NCBI RefSeq assembly: GCF_041296385.1
Contig: NW_027183526.1
Span: forward strand, 248,001-312,000
Source: Aphelocoma coerulescens
Lineage: Eukaryota > Chordata > Aves > Passeriformes > Corvidae
Reading direction: 5' to 3'
DNA: 64,000 nt
How positions within the stretch are numbered: position 1 is the stretch's first letter; each line of letters begins with the position of its first letter. The notes under the pieces are model-generated. The model searched no databases, had not been told where the DNA came from, and worked only from the letters and a program-made list of their open reading frames with translations. A program made the position numbers and the translations under genes. Below are positions 21,323 through 34,253 of this stretch, one piece after another.

Positions 21323-23364
21323 GTGACGCTATGGAACCTGGTGGAACCGAGGGGCCACAGTGACACTGTGGGGCCTTTTGGAAGCAACAGGACCCTGGTG
21401 GGAAGCCACGGGATGATTAATCCTGCACGAACCTGCTCCAGGTGGGCTCCTCTCTCCCGGCTTCCACAGGTGCTGCTAGGATCCCACTCCGGCACTGGCT
21501 TGGCACGGGCTCACGGCTTCCTTTGGCAATGGCTCTGCTCCAGGATGGCATGCTGCAGAGAATGCAGGTAGATTTTGTGCTCACTCCTGGCATGCAGCTG
21601 GACAATAAAGCCTGATCCAGCCCCCCCTCAGCATATGTCCGGCTCTGGCATTGGGGCGGGGCAACTTTGGGAGCAGCCCCAGCCCTGCTCCTGCTCCCGG
21701 CTGGGCACCCAGCTGCTGGGACACAGGTGTGTCCTGATGCCACCGTCTACTCCTTTGAGAAGGGGAGGACAGAGTGCATCAGGGAGTTTGGTGTGGCTTA
21801 CATGCGGCAAGGAGAAGGTGCAGCCCCAAACTGGCTTTCACTTCTAGAACCTTTTGCTATTGCGGGAGCAGCTGCTGGAGCTTTTCAACCGAGCTGCAAG
21901 AGTGAAAAGTGTGATGGCATGTCTATCTGAGAAGGAAGGTTCGGTGCCGCAGCCTGTTGTGCACAATTTATATGCTGATAAGAGAAGGGGGTGCTTTTGC
22001 AACGTTTTCCTTCCTGACACTTCTGTCTCTGTGAGCTTTAGCTGCTTGGACTCAGGGATACCGAAGGTATGTGAAAGTGACTGGGATGCGAGAATCATGT
22101 TGCACAGGGAACAGGGAAGGTCAGCAAATGTTTCCTGTCCTGGCACATCTCTCAGTCTGAACTGCAGCTGCAGATGCTTCACTTCCGCCAAGGACTCTGC
22201 CACCTTGAGAGAAGGATGCGCTCTATGGAGTTGAGAAAGAAAGTGCGTCTCACTAGCTTCTTTCCTCTACTTCATAGACAGCAAAGGGGCTATGAAAGGC
22301 AGCACTGGCTTTTTGTTCTAGGACTTCTTCTTTACAAGCAGCTGCTGGATGTTTGGAAGGGGGTTTGGGATATGCAAAAATGAGAGGCTAAGATGGTAAG
22401 AGGGTAAGATGGAAGTCATCTGGCAAAAGCAGAGCTCACAAAAGGGCCAGCTGAGAAAGCTCTTGCTGCCTACAACTTCAACTGCACCCCTCAAAGCAGC
22501 AGCACACACGCTGCTCTCGGCACTTTCCTTCTCAGCTCTACGCACCATCCTAAGCCTTGCCTCTCCCACACTCAGGATCCAAAGACAACGGCACCAGGGA
22601 CTGCTCACACACTAAAGGCACCAGGACAAAAGGCTCACCAGCTTGGCCTTTGCATTCCCGCTGACAGCTCCACAGCTTGAACCCAGAGAACTGCCTGCTG
22701 CCAACAGCCTTTCCAATCACTCTGAGCACCTCATGACAAGGAGTGTGGGGAATGAATCTCCAGCAGCCTCCTGCCCCAGGCTGTCCCCCGGGAGCAGCCC
22801 TGCTCCAGGCCGTGACTGCCACCTGCACAGCCAAAGGACCCAGAGCCGGTGTTACACACCACGGCTGTGCCTGGCACAGAGACACCAGTGGCCACACAAG
22901 TGGCCATGGCACTGTCCACACACAGTCCCTGCTGCTGCTCCCCCAGCCGCTGGCACCAACTCCCAGCCACCCACTCCTAAAGCCACGGGGCCCACTGGGA
23001 CACTGCGGGGGCTCGTGGAAGCCAGCGGCCATTGTGACACAGCGGGGCTGCACAGAGCCCACGGTGCTTTGTGACCCGTGGCTCCCAGGAGAGCCTTTGT
23101 GATCCTGGGGAACTACAAGGAAGCCTGGCTCCTCTGTACACCACCACAGAAGCTCAGGGGAGCCCTGGAGACCGTGCTGATGCTATTGAACCTGATGCAA
23201 CCCTGCCTCCTCTGTGACACCACAGAACCTCTGGGAGCCCTGGAGACCGTGCTGATGCTATGGAACCTGATGCAACCCTGCCTCCACTGTGACACCACAG
23301 AAGCTCGGGGAGCTCTGCAGACCGTGGGGATGCTGGCGAAGCTGACGGAACCCTTGGCACCACA
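21323..23364 (+). repeat. Macrosatellite unit U11 (2042 bp, n=2, one-base deletion)
   Basis: Minisatellite at 23150-23300. One G is missing at about 23137 (CTGTACACC instead of CTGTGACACC), a deletion shared with U13, U15, U17 and U20. Second copy is the AACCTC type, unlike those four (AAGCTCTTGG). Private T at 23355. Gene-like segment at 21848-22383. Confidence 0.97.
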
Positions 23365-25633
23365 GTGACGCTATGGAACCTGGTGGAACCGAGGGGCCAC
23401 AGTGACACTGTGGGGCCTTTTGGAAGCAACAGGACCCTGGTGGGAAGCCACGGGATGATTAATCCTGCACGAACCTGCTCCAGGTGGGCTCCTCTCTCCC
23501 GGCTTCCACAGGTGCTGCTAGGATCCCACTCCGGCACTGGCTTGGCACGGGCTCACGGCTTCCTTTGGCAATGGCTCTGCTCCAGGATGGCATGCTGCAG
23601 AGAATGCAGGTAGATTTTGTGCTCACTCCTGGCATGCAGCTGGACAATAAAGCCTGATCCAGCCCCCCCTCAGCATATGTCCGGCTCTGGCATTGGGGCG
23701 GGGCAACTTTGGGAGCAGCCCCAGCCCTGCTCCTGCTCCCGGCTGGGCACCCAGCTGCTGGGACACAGGTGTGTCCTGATGCCACCGTCTACTCCTTTGA
23801 GAAGGGGAGGACAGAGTGCATCAGGGAGTTTGGTGTGGCTTACATGCGGCAAGGAGAAGGTGCAGCCCCAAACTGGCTTTCACTTCTAGAACCTTTTGCT
23901 ATTGCGGGAGCAGCTGCTGGAGCTTTTCAACCGAGCTGCAAGAGTGAAAAGTGTGATGGCATGTCTATCTGAGAAGGAAGGTTCGGTGCCGCAGCCTGTT
24001 GTGCACAATTTATATGCTGATAAGAGAAGGGGGTGCTTTTGCAACGTTTTCCTTCCTGACACTTCTGTCTCTGTGAGCTTTAGCTGCTTGGACTCAGGGA
24101 TACCGAAGGTATGTGAAAGTGACTGGGATGCGAGAATCATGTTGCACAGGGAACAGGGAAGGTCAGCAAATGTTTCCTGTCCTGGCACATCTCTCAGTCT
24201 GAACTGCAGCTGCAGATGCTTCACTTCCGCCAAGGACTCTGCCACCTTGAGAGAAGGATGCGCTCTATGGAGTTGAGAAAGAAAGTGCGTCTCACTAGCT
24301 TCTTTCCTCTACTTCATAGACAGCAAAGGGGCTATGAAAGGCAGCACTGGCTTTTTGTTCTAGGACTTCTTCTTTACAAGCAGCTGCTGGATGTTTGGAA
24401 GGGGGTTTGGGATATGCAAAAATGAGAGGCTAAGATGGTAAGAGGGTAAGATGGAAGTCATCTGGCAAAAGCAGAGCTCACAAAAGGGCCAGCTGAGAAA
24501 GCTCTTGCTGCCTACAACTTCAACTGCACCCCTCAAAGCAGCAGCACACACGCTGCTCTCGGCACTTTCCTTCTCAGCTCTACGCACCATCCTAAGCCTT
24601 GCCTCTCCCACACTCAGGATCCAAAGACAACGGCACCAGGGACTGCTCACACACTAAAGGCACCAGGACAAAAGGCTCACCAGCTTGGCCTTTGCATTCC
24701 CGCTGACAGCTCCACAGCTTGAACCCAGAGAACTGCCTGCTGCCAACAGCCTTTCCAATCACTCTGAGCACCTCATGACAAGGAGTGTGGGGAATGAATC
24801 TCCAGCAGCCTCCTGCCCCAGGCTGTCCCCCGGGAGCAGCCCTGCTCCAGGCCGTGACTGCCACCTGCACAGCCAAAGGACCCAGAGCCGGTGTTACACA
24901 ACCACGGCTGTGCCTGGCACAGAGACACCAGTGGCCACACAAGTGGCCATGGCACTGTCCACACACAGTCCCTGCTGCTGCTCCCCCAGCCGCTGGCACC
25001 AACTCCCAGCCACCCACTCCTAAAGCCACGGGGCCCACTGGGACACTGCGGGGGCTCGTGGAAGCCAGCGGCCATTGTGACACAGCGGGGCTGCACAGAG
25101 CCCACGGTGCTTTGTGACCCGTGGCTCCCAGGAGAGCCTTTGTGATGCTGGGGAACTACAAGGAAGCCTGGCTCCTCTGTGACACCACCACAGAAGCTCA
25201 GGGGAGCCCTGGAGACCGTGCTGATGCTATTGAACCTGATGCAACCCTGCCTCCTCTGTGACACCACAGAAGCTCTTGGAGCCCTGGAGACCGTGGTGAT
25301 GCTATGGAACCTGAGGCAACCCTGCCTCCTCTGTGACACCACAGAACCTCTGGGAGCCCTGGAGACCGTGCTGATGCTATGGAACCTGATGCAACCCTGC
25401 CTCCACTGTGACACCACAGAAGCTCAGGGAGCCCTGGAGACTGTGGTGATGCTATGGAACCTGATGCAACCCTGCCTCCACTGTGACACCACAGAACCTC
25501 TGGGAGCCCTGGAGACCGTGCTGATGCTATGGAACCTGATGCAACCCTGCCTCCACTGTGACACCACAGAAGCTCGGGGAGCTCTGCAGACCGTGGGGAT
25601 GCTGGCGAAGCTGACGGAACCCTGGGCACCACA
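23365..25633 (+). repeat. Macrosatellite unit U12 (2269 bp, n=5, R/G haplotype)
   Basis: Minisatellite at 25194-25569. One extra A at about 24900 (ACACAACCACGG instead of ACACACCACGG) is unique in the window and shifts every reading frame through that region. Gene-like segment at 23890-24425. Confidence 0.97.
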
Positions 25634-27675
25634 GTGACGCTATGGAACCTGGTGGAACCGAGGGGCCACAGTGACACTGTGGGGCCTTTTGGAAGCAACA
25701 GGACCCTGGTGGGAAGCCACGGGATGATTAATCCTGCACGAACCTGCTCCAGGTGGGCTCCTCTCTCCCGGCTTCCACAGGTGCTGCTAGGATCCCACTC
25801 CGGCACTGGCTTGGCACGGGCTCACGGCTTCCTTTGGCAATGGCTCTGCTCCAGGATGGCATGCTGCAGAGAATGCAGGTAGATTTTGTGCTCACTCCTG
25901 GCATGCAGCTGGACAATAAAGCCTGATCCAGCCCCCCCTCAGCATATGTCCGGCTCTGGCATTGGGGCGGGGCAACTTTGGGAGCAGCCCCAGCCCTGCT
26001 CCTGCTCCCGGCTGGGCACCCAGCTGCTGGGACACAGGTGTGTCCTGATGCCACCGTCTACTCCTTTGAGAAGGGGAGGACAGAGTGCATCAGGGAGTTT
26101 GGTGTGGCTTACATGCGGCAAGGAGAAGGTGCAGCCCCAAACTGGCTTTCACTTCTAGAACCTTTTGCTATTGCGGGAGCAGCTGCTGGAGCTTTTCAAC
26201 CGAGCTGCAAGAGTGAAAAGTGTGATGGCATGTCTATCTGAGAAGGAAGGTTCGGTGCCGCAGCCTGTTGTGCACAATTTATATGCTGATAAGAGAAGGG
26301 GGTGCTTTTGCAACGTTTTCCTTCCTGACACTTCTGTCTCTGTGAGCTTTAGCTGCTTGGACTCAGGGATACCGAAGGTATGTGAAAGTGACTGGGATGC
26401 GAGAATCATGTTGCACAGGGAACAGGGAAGGTCAGCAAATGTTTCCTGTCCTGGCACATCTCTCAGTCTGAACTGCAGCTGCAGATGCTTCACTTCTGCC
26501 AAGGACTCTGCCACCTTGAGAGAAGGATGCGCTCTATGGAGTTGAGAAAGAAAGTGCGTCTCACTAGCTTCTTTCCTCTACTTCATAGACAGCAAAGGGG
26601 CTATGAAAGGCAGCACTGGCTTTTTGTTCTAGGACTTCTTCTTTACAAGCAGCTGCTGGATGTTTGGAAGGGGGTTTGGGATATGCAAAAATGAGAGGCT
26701 AAGATGGTAAGAGGGTAAGATGGAAGTCATCTGGCAAAAGCAGAGCTCACAAAAGGGCCAGCTGAGAAAGCTCTTGCTGCCTACAACTTCAACTGCACCC
26801 CTCAAAGCAGCAGCACACATGCTGCTCTCGGCACTTTCCTTCTCAGCTCTACGCACCATCCTAAGCCTTGCCTCTCCCACACTCAGGATCCAAAGACAAC
26901 GGCACCAGGGACTGCTCACACACTAAAGGCACCAGGACAAAAGGCTCACCAGCTTGGCCTTTGCATTCCCGCTGACAGCTCCACAGCTTGAACCCAGAGA
27001 ACTGCCTGCTGCCAACAGCCTTTCCAATCACTCTGAGCACCTCATGACAAGGAGTGTGGGGAATGAATCTCCAGCAGCCTCCTGCCCCAGGCTGTCCCCC
27101 GGGAGCAGCCCTGCTCCAGGCCGTGACTGCCACCTGCACAGCCAAAGGACCCAGAGCCGGTGTTACACACCACGGCTGTGCCTGGCACAGAGACACCAGT
27201 GGCCACACAAGTGGCCATGGCACTGTCCACACACAGTCCCTGCTGCTGCTCCCCCAGCCGCTGGCACCAACTCCCAGCCACCCACTCCTAAAGCCACGGG
27301 GCCCACTGGGACACTGCGGGGGCTCGTGGAAGCCAGCGGCCATTGTGACACAGCGGGGCTGCACAGAGCCCACGGTGCTTTGTGACCCGTGGCTCCCAGG
27401 AGAGCCTTTGTGATCCTGGGGAACTACAAGGAAGCCTGGCTCCTCTGTACACCACCACAGAAGCTCAGGGGAGCCCTGGAGACCGTGCTGATGCTATTGA
27501 ACCTGATGCAACCCTGCCTCCTCTGTGACACCACAGAAGCTCTTGGAGCCCTGGAGACCGTGCTGATGCTATGGAACCTGATGCAACCCTGCCTCCACTG
27601 TGACACCACAGAAGCTCGGGGAGCTCTGCAGACCGTGGGGATGCTGGCGAAGCTGACGGAACCCTGGGCACCACA
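25634..27675 (+). repeat. Macrosatellite unit U13 (2042 bp, n=2, one-base deletion)
   Basis: Minisatellite at 27461-27611. T at 26497 (Arg to Cys in candidate exon 3) and T at 26820 are both CpG transitions shared only with U15 and U17. It shares the one-base deletion before the minisatellite with U11. Gene-like segment at 26159-26694. Confidence 0.97.
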
Positions 27676-29943
27676 GTGACGCTATGGAACCTGGTGGAAC
27701 CGAGGGGCCACAGTGACACTGTGGGGCCTTTTGGAAGCAACAGGACCCTGGTGGGAAGCCACGGGATGATTAATCCTGCACGAACCTGCTCCAGGTGGGC
27801 TCCTCTCTCCCGGCTTCCACAGGTGCTGCTAGGATCCCACTCCGGCACTGGCTTGGCACGGGCTCACGGCTTCCTTTGGCAATGGCTCTGCTCCAGGATG
27901 GCATGCTGCAGAGAATGCAGGTAGATTTTGTGCTCACTCCTGGCATGCAGCTGGACAATAAAGCCTGATCCAGCCCCCCCTCAGCATATGTCCGGCTCTG
28001 GCATTGGGGCGGGGCAACTTTGGGAGCAGCCCCAGCCCTGCTCCTGCTCCCGGCTGGGCACCCAGCTGCTGGGACACAGGTGTGTCCTGATGCCACCGTC
28101 TACTCCTTTGAGAAGGGGAGGACAGAGTGCATCAGGGAGTTTGGTGTGGCTTACATGCGGCAAGGAGAAGGTGCAGCCCCAAACTGGCTTTCACTTCTAG
28201 AACCTTTTGCTATTGCGGGAGCAGCTGCTGGAGCTTTTCAACCGAGCTGCAAGAGTGAAAAGTGTGATGGCATGTCTATCTGAGAAGGAAGGTTCGGTGC
28301 CGCAGCCTGTTGTGCACAATTTATATGCTGATAAGAGAAGGGGGTGCTTTTGCAACGTTTTCCTTCCTGACACTTCTGTCTCTGTGAGCTTTAGCTGCTT
28401 GGACTCAGGGATACCGAAGGTATGTGAAAGTGACTGGGATGCGAGAATCATGTTGCACAGGGAACAGGGAAGGTCAGCAAATGTTTCCTGTCCTGGCACA
28501 TCTCTCAGTCTGAACTGCAGCTGCAGATGCTTCACTTCCGCCAAGGACTCTGCCACCTTGAGAGAAGGATGCGCTCTATGGAGTTGAGAAAGAAAGTGCG
28601 TCTCACTAGCTTCTTTCCTCTACTTCATAGACAGCAAAGGGGCTATGAAAGGCAGCACTGGCTTTTTGTTCTAGGACTTCTTCTTTACAAGCAGCTGCTG
28701 GATGTTTGGAAGGGGGTTTGGGATATGCAAAAATGAGAGGCTAAGATGGTAAGAGGGTAAGATGGAAGTCATCTGGCAAAAGCAGAGCTCACAAAAGGGC
28801 CAGCTGAGAAAGCTCTTGCTGCCTACAACTTCAACTGCACCCCTCAAAGCAGCAGCACACACGCTGCTCTCGGCACTTTCCTTCTCAGCTCTACGCACCA
28901 TCCTAAGCCTTGCCTCTCCCACACTCAGGATCCAAAGACAACGGCACCAGGGACTGCTCACACACTAAAGGCACCAGGACAAAAGGCTCACCAGCTTGGC
29001 CTTTGCATTCCCGCTGACAGCTCCACAGCTTGAACCCAGAGAACTGCCTGCTGCCAACAGCCTTTCCAATCACTCTGAGCACCTCATGACAAGGAGTGTG
29101 GGGAATGAATCTCCAGCAGCCTCCTGCCCCAGGCTGTCCCCCGGGAGCAGCCCTGCTCCAGGCCGTGACTGCCACCTGCACAGCCAAAGGACCCAGAGCC
29201 GGTGTTACACACCACGGCTGTGCCTGGCACAGAGACACCAGTGGCCACACAAGTGGCCATGGCACTGTCCACACACAGTCCCTGCTGCTGCTCCCCCAGC
29301 CGCTGGCACCAACTCCCAGCCACCCACTCCTAAAGCCACGGGGCCCACTGGGACACTGCGGGGGCTCGTGGAAGCCAGCGGCCATTGTGACACAGCGGGG
29401 CTGCACAGAGCCCACGGTGCTTTGTGACCCGTGGCTCCCAGGAGAGCCTTTGTGATGCTGGGGAACTACAAGGAAGCCTGGCTCCTCTGTGACACCACCA
29501 CAGAAGCTCAGGGGAGCCCTGGAGACCGTGCTGATGCTATTGAACCTGATGCAACCCTGCCTCCTCTGTGACACCACAGAAGCTCTTGGAGCCCTGGAGA
29601 CCGTGGTGATGCTATGGAACCTGAGGCAACCCTGCCTCCACTGTGACACCACAGAACCTCTGGGAGCCCTGGAGACCGTGCTGATGCTATGGAACCTGAT
29701 GCAACCCTGCCTCCACTGTGACACCACAGAAGCTCAGGGAGCCCTGGAGACTGTGGTGATGCTATGGAACCTGATGCAACCCTGCCTCCACTGTGACACC
29801 ACAGAACCTCTGGGAGCCCTGGAGACCGTGCTGATGCTATGGAACCTGATGCAACCCTGCCTCCACTGTGACACCACAGAAGCTCGGGGAGCTCTGCAGA
29901 CCGTGGGGATGCTGGCGAAGCTGACGGAACCCTGGGCACCACA
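27676..29943 (+). repeat. Macrosatellite unit U14 (2268 bp, n=5, R/G haplotype)
   Basis: Minisatellite at 29504-29879. Copy 2 has the R marker but ends CCTCCAC rather than CCTCCTC, a combination otherwise found in U9 and U10. Gene-like segment at 28201-28736. Second half of the second ~4.31-kb dimer. Confidence 0.97.
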
Positions 29944-31985
29944 GTGACGCTATGGAACCTGGTGGAACCGAGGGGCCACAGTGACACTGTGGGGCCTTTT
30001 GGAAGCAACAGGACCCTGGTGGGAAGCCACGGGATGATTAATCCTGCACGAACCTGCTCCAGGTGGGCTCCTCTCTCCCGGCTTCCACAGGTGCTGCTAG
30101 GATCCCACTCCGGCACTGGCTTGGCACGGGCTCACGGCTTCCTTTGGCAATGGCTCTGCTCCAGGATGGCATGCTGCAGAGAATGCAGGTAGATTTTGTG
30201 CTCACTCCTGGCATGCAGCTGGACAATAAAGCCTGATCCAGCCCCCCCTCAGCATATGTCCGGCTCTGGCATTGGGGCGGGGCAACTTTGGGAGCAGCCC
30301 CAGCCCTGCTCCTGCTCCCGGCTGGGCACCCAGCTGCTGGGACACAGGTGTGTCCTGATGCCACCGTCTACTCCTTTGAGAAGGGGAGGACAGAGTGCAT
30401 CAGGGAGTTTGGTGTGGCTTACATGCGGCAAGGAGAAGGTGCAGCCCCAAACTGGCTTTCACTTCTAGAACCTTTTGCTATTGCGGGAGCAGCTGCTGGA
30501 GCTTTTCAACCGAGCTGCAAGAGTGAAAAGTGTGATGGCATGTCTATCTGAGAAGGAAGGTTCGGTGCCGCAGCCTGTTGTGCACAATTTATATGCTGAT
30601 AAGAGAAGGGGGTGCTTTTGCAACGTTTTCCTTCCTGACACTTCTGTCTCTGTGAGCTTTAGCTGCTTGGACTCAGGGATACCGAAGGTATGTGAAAGTG
30701 ACTGGGATGCGAGAATCATGTTGCACAGGGAACAGGGAAGGTCAGCAAATGTTTCCTGTCCTGGCACATCTCTCAGTCTGAACTGCAGCTGCAGATGCTT
30801 CACTTCTGCCAAGGACTCTGCCACCTTGAGAGAAGGATGCGCTCTATGGAGTTGAGAAAGAAAGTGCGTCTCACTAGCTTCTTTCCTCTACTTCATAGAC
30901 AGCAAAGGGGCTATGAAAGGCAGCACTGGCTTTTTGTTCTAGGACTTCTTCTTTACAAGCAGCTGCTGGATGTTTGGAAGGGGGTTTGGGATATGCAAAA
31001 ATGAGAGGCTAAGATGGTAAGAGGGTAAGATGGAAGTCATCTGGCAAAAGCAGAGCTCACAAAAGGGCCAGCTGAGAAAGCTCTTGCTGCCTACAACTTC
31101 AACTGCACCCCTCAAAGCAGCAGCACACATGCTGCTCTCGGCACTTTCCTTCTCAGCTCTACGCACCATCCTAAGCCTTGCCTCTCCCACACTCAGGATC
31201 CAAAGACAACGGCACCAGGGACTGCTCACACACTAAAGGCACCAGGACAAAAGGCTCACCAGCTTGGCCTTTGCATTCCCGCTGACAGCTCCACAGCTTG
31301 AACCCAGAGAACTGCCTGCTGCCAACAGCCTTTCCAATCACTCTGAGCACCTCATGACAAGGAGTGTGGGGAATGAATCTCCAGCAGCCTCCTGCCCCAG
31401 GCTGTCCCCCGGGAGCAGCCCTGCTCCAGGCCGTGACTGCCACCTGCACAGCCAAAGGACCCAGAGCCGGTGTTACACACCACGGCTGTGCCTGGCACAG
31501 AGACACCAGTGGCCACACAAGTGGCCATGGCACTGTCCACACACAGTCCCTGCTGCTGCTCCCCCAGCCGCTGGCACCAACTCCCAGCCACCCACTCCTA
31601 AAGCCACGGGGCCCACTGGGACACTGCGGGGGCTCGTGGAAGCCAGCGGCCATTGTGACACAGCGGGGCTGCACAGAGCCCACGGTGCTTTGTGACCCGT
31701 GGCTCCCAGGAGAGCCTTTGTGATCCTGGGGAACTACAAGGAAGCCTGGCTCCTCTGTACACCACCACAGAAGCTCAGGGGAGCCCTGGAGACCGTGCTG
31801 ATGCTATTGAACCTGATGCAACCCTGCCTCCTCTGTGACACCACAGAAGCTCTTGGAGCCCTGGAGACCGTGCTGATGCTATGGAACCTGATGCAACCCT
31901 GCCTCCACTGTGACACCACAGAAGCTCGGGGAGCTCTGCAGACCGTGGGGATGCTGGCGAAGCTGACGGAACCCTGGGCACCACA
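29944..31985 (+). repeat. Macrosatellite unit U15 (2042 bp, n=2, one-base deletion)
   Basis: Minisatellite at 31771-31921. Same two CpG transitions and one-base deletion as U13 and U17. Gene-like segment at 30469-31004. Confidence 0.97.
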
Positions 31986-34253
31986 GTGACGCTATGGAAC
32001 CTGGTGGAACCGAGGGGCCACAGTGACACTGTGGGGCCTTTTGGAAGCAACAGGACCCTGGTGGGAAGCCACGGGATGATTAATCCTGCACGAACCTGCT
32101 CCAGGTGGGCTCCTCTCTCCCGGCTTCCACAGGTGCTGCTAGGATCCCACTCCGGCACTGGCTTGGCACGGGCTCACGGCTTCCTTTGGCAATGGCTCTG
32201 CTCCAGGATGGCATGCTGCAGAGAATGCAGGTAGATTTTGTGCTCACTCCTGGCATGCAGCTGGACAATAAAGCCTGATCCAGCCCCCCCTCAGCATATG
32301 TCCGGCTCTGGCATTGGGGCGGGGCAACTTTGGGAGCAGCCCCAGCCCTGCTCCTGCTCCCGGCTGGGCACCCAGCTGCTGGGACACAGGTGTGTCCTGA
32401 TGCCACCGTCTACTCCTTTGAGAAGGGGAGGACAGAGTGCATCAGGGAGTTTGGTGTGGCTTACATGCGGCAAGGAGAAGGTGCAGCCCCAAACTGGCTT
32501 TCACTTCTAGAACCTTTTGCTATTGCGGGAGCAGCTGCTGGAGCTTTTCAACCGAGCTGCAAGAGTGAAAAGTGTGATGGCATGTCTATCTGAGAAGGAA
32601 GGTTCGGTGCCGCAGCCTGTTGTGCACAATTTATATGCTGATAAGAGAAGGGGGTGCTTTTGCAACGTTTTCCTTCCTGACACTTCTGTCTCTGTGAGCT
32701 TTAGCTGCTTGGACTCAGGGATACCGAAGGTATGTGAAAGTGACTGGGATGCGAGAATCATGTTGCACAGGGAACAGGGAAGGTCAGCAAATGTTTCCTG
32801 TCCTGGCACATCTCTCAGTCTGAACTGCAGCTGCAGATGCTTCACTTCCGCCAAGGACTCTGCCACCTTGAGAGAAGGATGCGCTCTATGGAGTTGAGAA
32901 AGAAAGTGCGTCTCACTAGCTTCTTTCCTCTACTTCATAGACAGCAAAGGGGCTATGAAAGGCAGCACTGGCTTTTTGTTCTAGGACTTCTTCTTTACAA
33001 GCAGCTGCTGGATGTTTGGAAGGGGGTTTGGGATATGCAAAAATGAGAGGCTAAGATGGTAAGAGGGTAAGATGGAAGTCATCTGGCAAAAGCAGAGCTC
33101 ACAAAAGGGCCAGCTGAGAAAGCTCTTGCTGCCTACAACTTCAACTGCACCCCTCAAAGCAGCAGCACACACGCTGCTCTCGGCACTTTCCTTCTCAGCT
33201 CTACGCACCATCCTAAGCCTTGCCTCTCCCACACTCAGGATCCAAAGACAACGGCACCAGGGACTGCTCACACACTAAAGGCACCAGGACAAAAGGCTCA
33301 CCAGCTTGGCCTTTGCATTCCCGCTGACAGCTCCACAGCTTGAACCCAGAGAACTGCCTGCTGCCAACAGCCTTTCCAATCACTCTGAGCACCTCATGAC
33401 AAGGAGTGTGGGGAATGAATCTCCAGCAGCCTCCTGCCCCAGGCTGTCCCCCGGGAGCAGCCCTGCTCCAGGCCGTGACTGCCACCTGCACAGCCAAAGG
33501 ACCCAGAGCCGGTGTTACACACCACGGCTGTGCCTGGCACAGAGACACCAGTGGCCACACAAGTGGCCATGGCACTGTCCACACACAGTCCCTGCTGCTG
33601 CTCCCCCAGCCGCTGGCACCAACTCCCAGCCACCCACTCCTAAAGCCACGGGGCCCACTGGGACACTGCGGGGGCTCGTGGAAGCCAGCGGCCATTGTGA
33701 CACAGCGGGGCTGCACAGAGCCCACGGTGCTTTGTGACCCGTGGCTCCCAGGAGAGCCTTTGTGATCCTGGGGAACTACAAGGAAGCCTGGCTCCTCTGT
33801 GACACCACCACAGAAGCTCAGGGGAGCCCTGGAGACCGTGCTGATGCTATTGAACCTGATGCAACCCTGCCTCCTCTGTGACACCACAGAAGCTCTTGGA
33901 GCCCTGGAGACCGTGGTGATGCTATGGAACCTGATGCAACCCTGCCTCCTCTGTGACACCACAGAACCTCTGGGAGCCCTGGAGACCGTGCTGATGCTAT
34001 GGAACCTGATGCAACCCTGCCTCCACTGTGACACCACAGAAGCTCAGGGAGCCCTGGAGACTGTGGTGATGCTATGGAACCTGATGCAACCCTGCCTCCA
34101 CTGTGACACCACAGAACCTCTGGGAGCCCTGGAGACCGTGCTGATGCTATGGAACCTGATGCAACCCTGCCTCCACTGTGACACCACAGAAGCTCGGGGA
34201 GCTCTGCAGACCGTGGGGATGCTGGCGAAGCTGACGGAACCCTGGGCACCACA
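31986..34253 (+). repeat. Macrosatellite unit U16 (2268 bp, n=5, M/C haplotype)
   Basis: Minisatellite at 33814-34189. Copy 2 reads CCTGATGC (M) and the unit has GATCCTGG (C), the alternative linked pair among n=5 units. Gene-like segment at 32511-33046. Confidence 0.97.
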
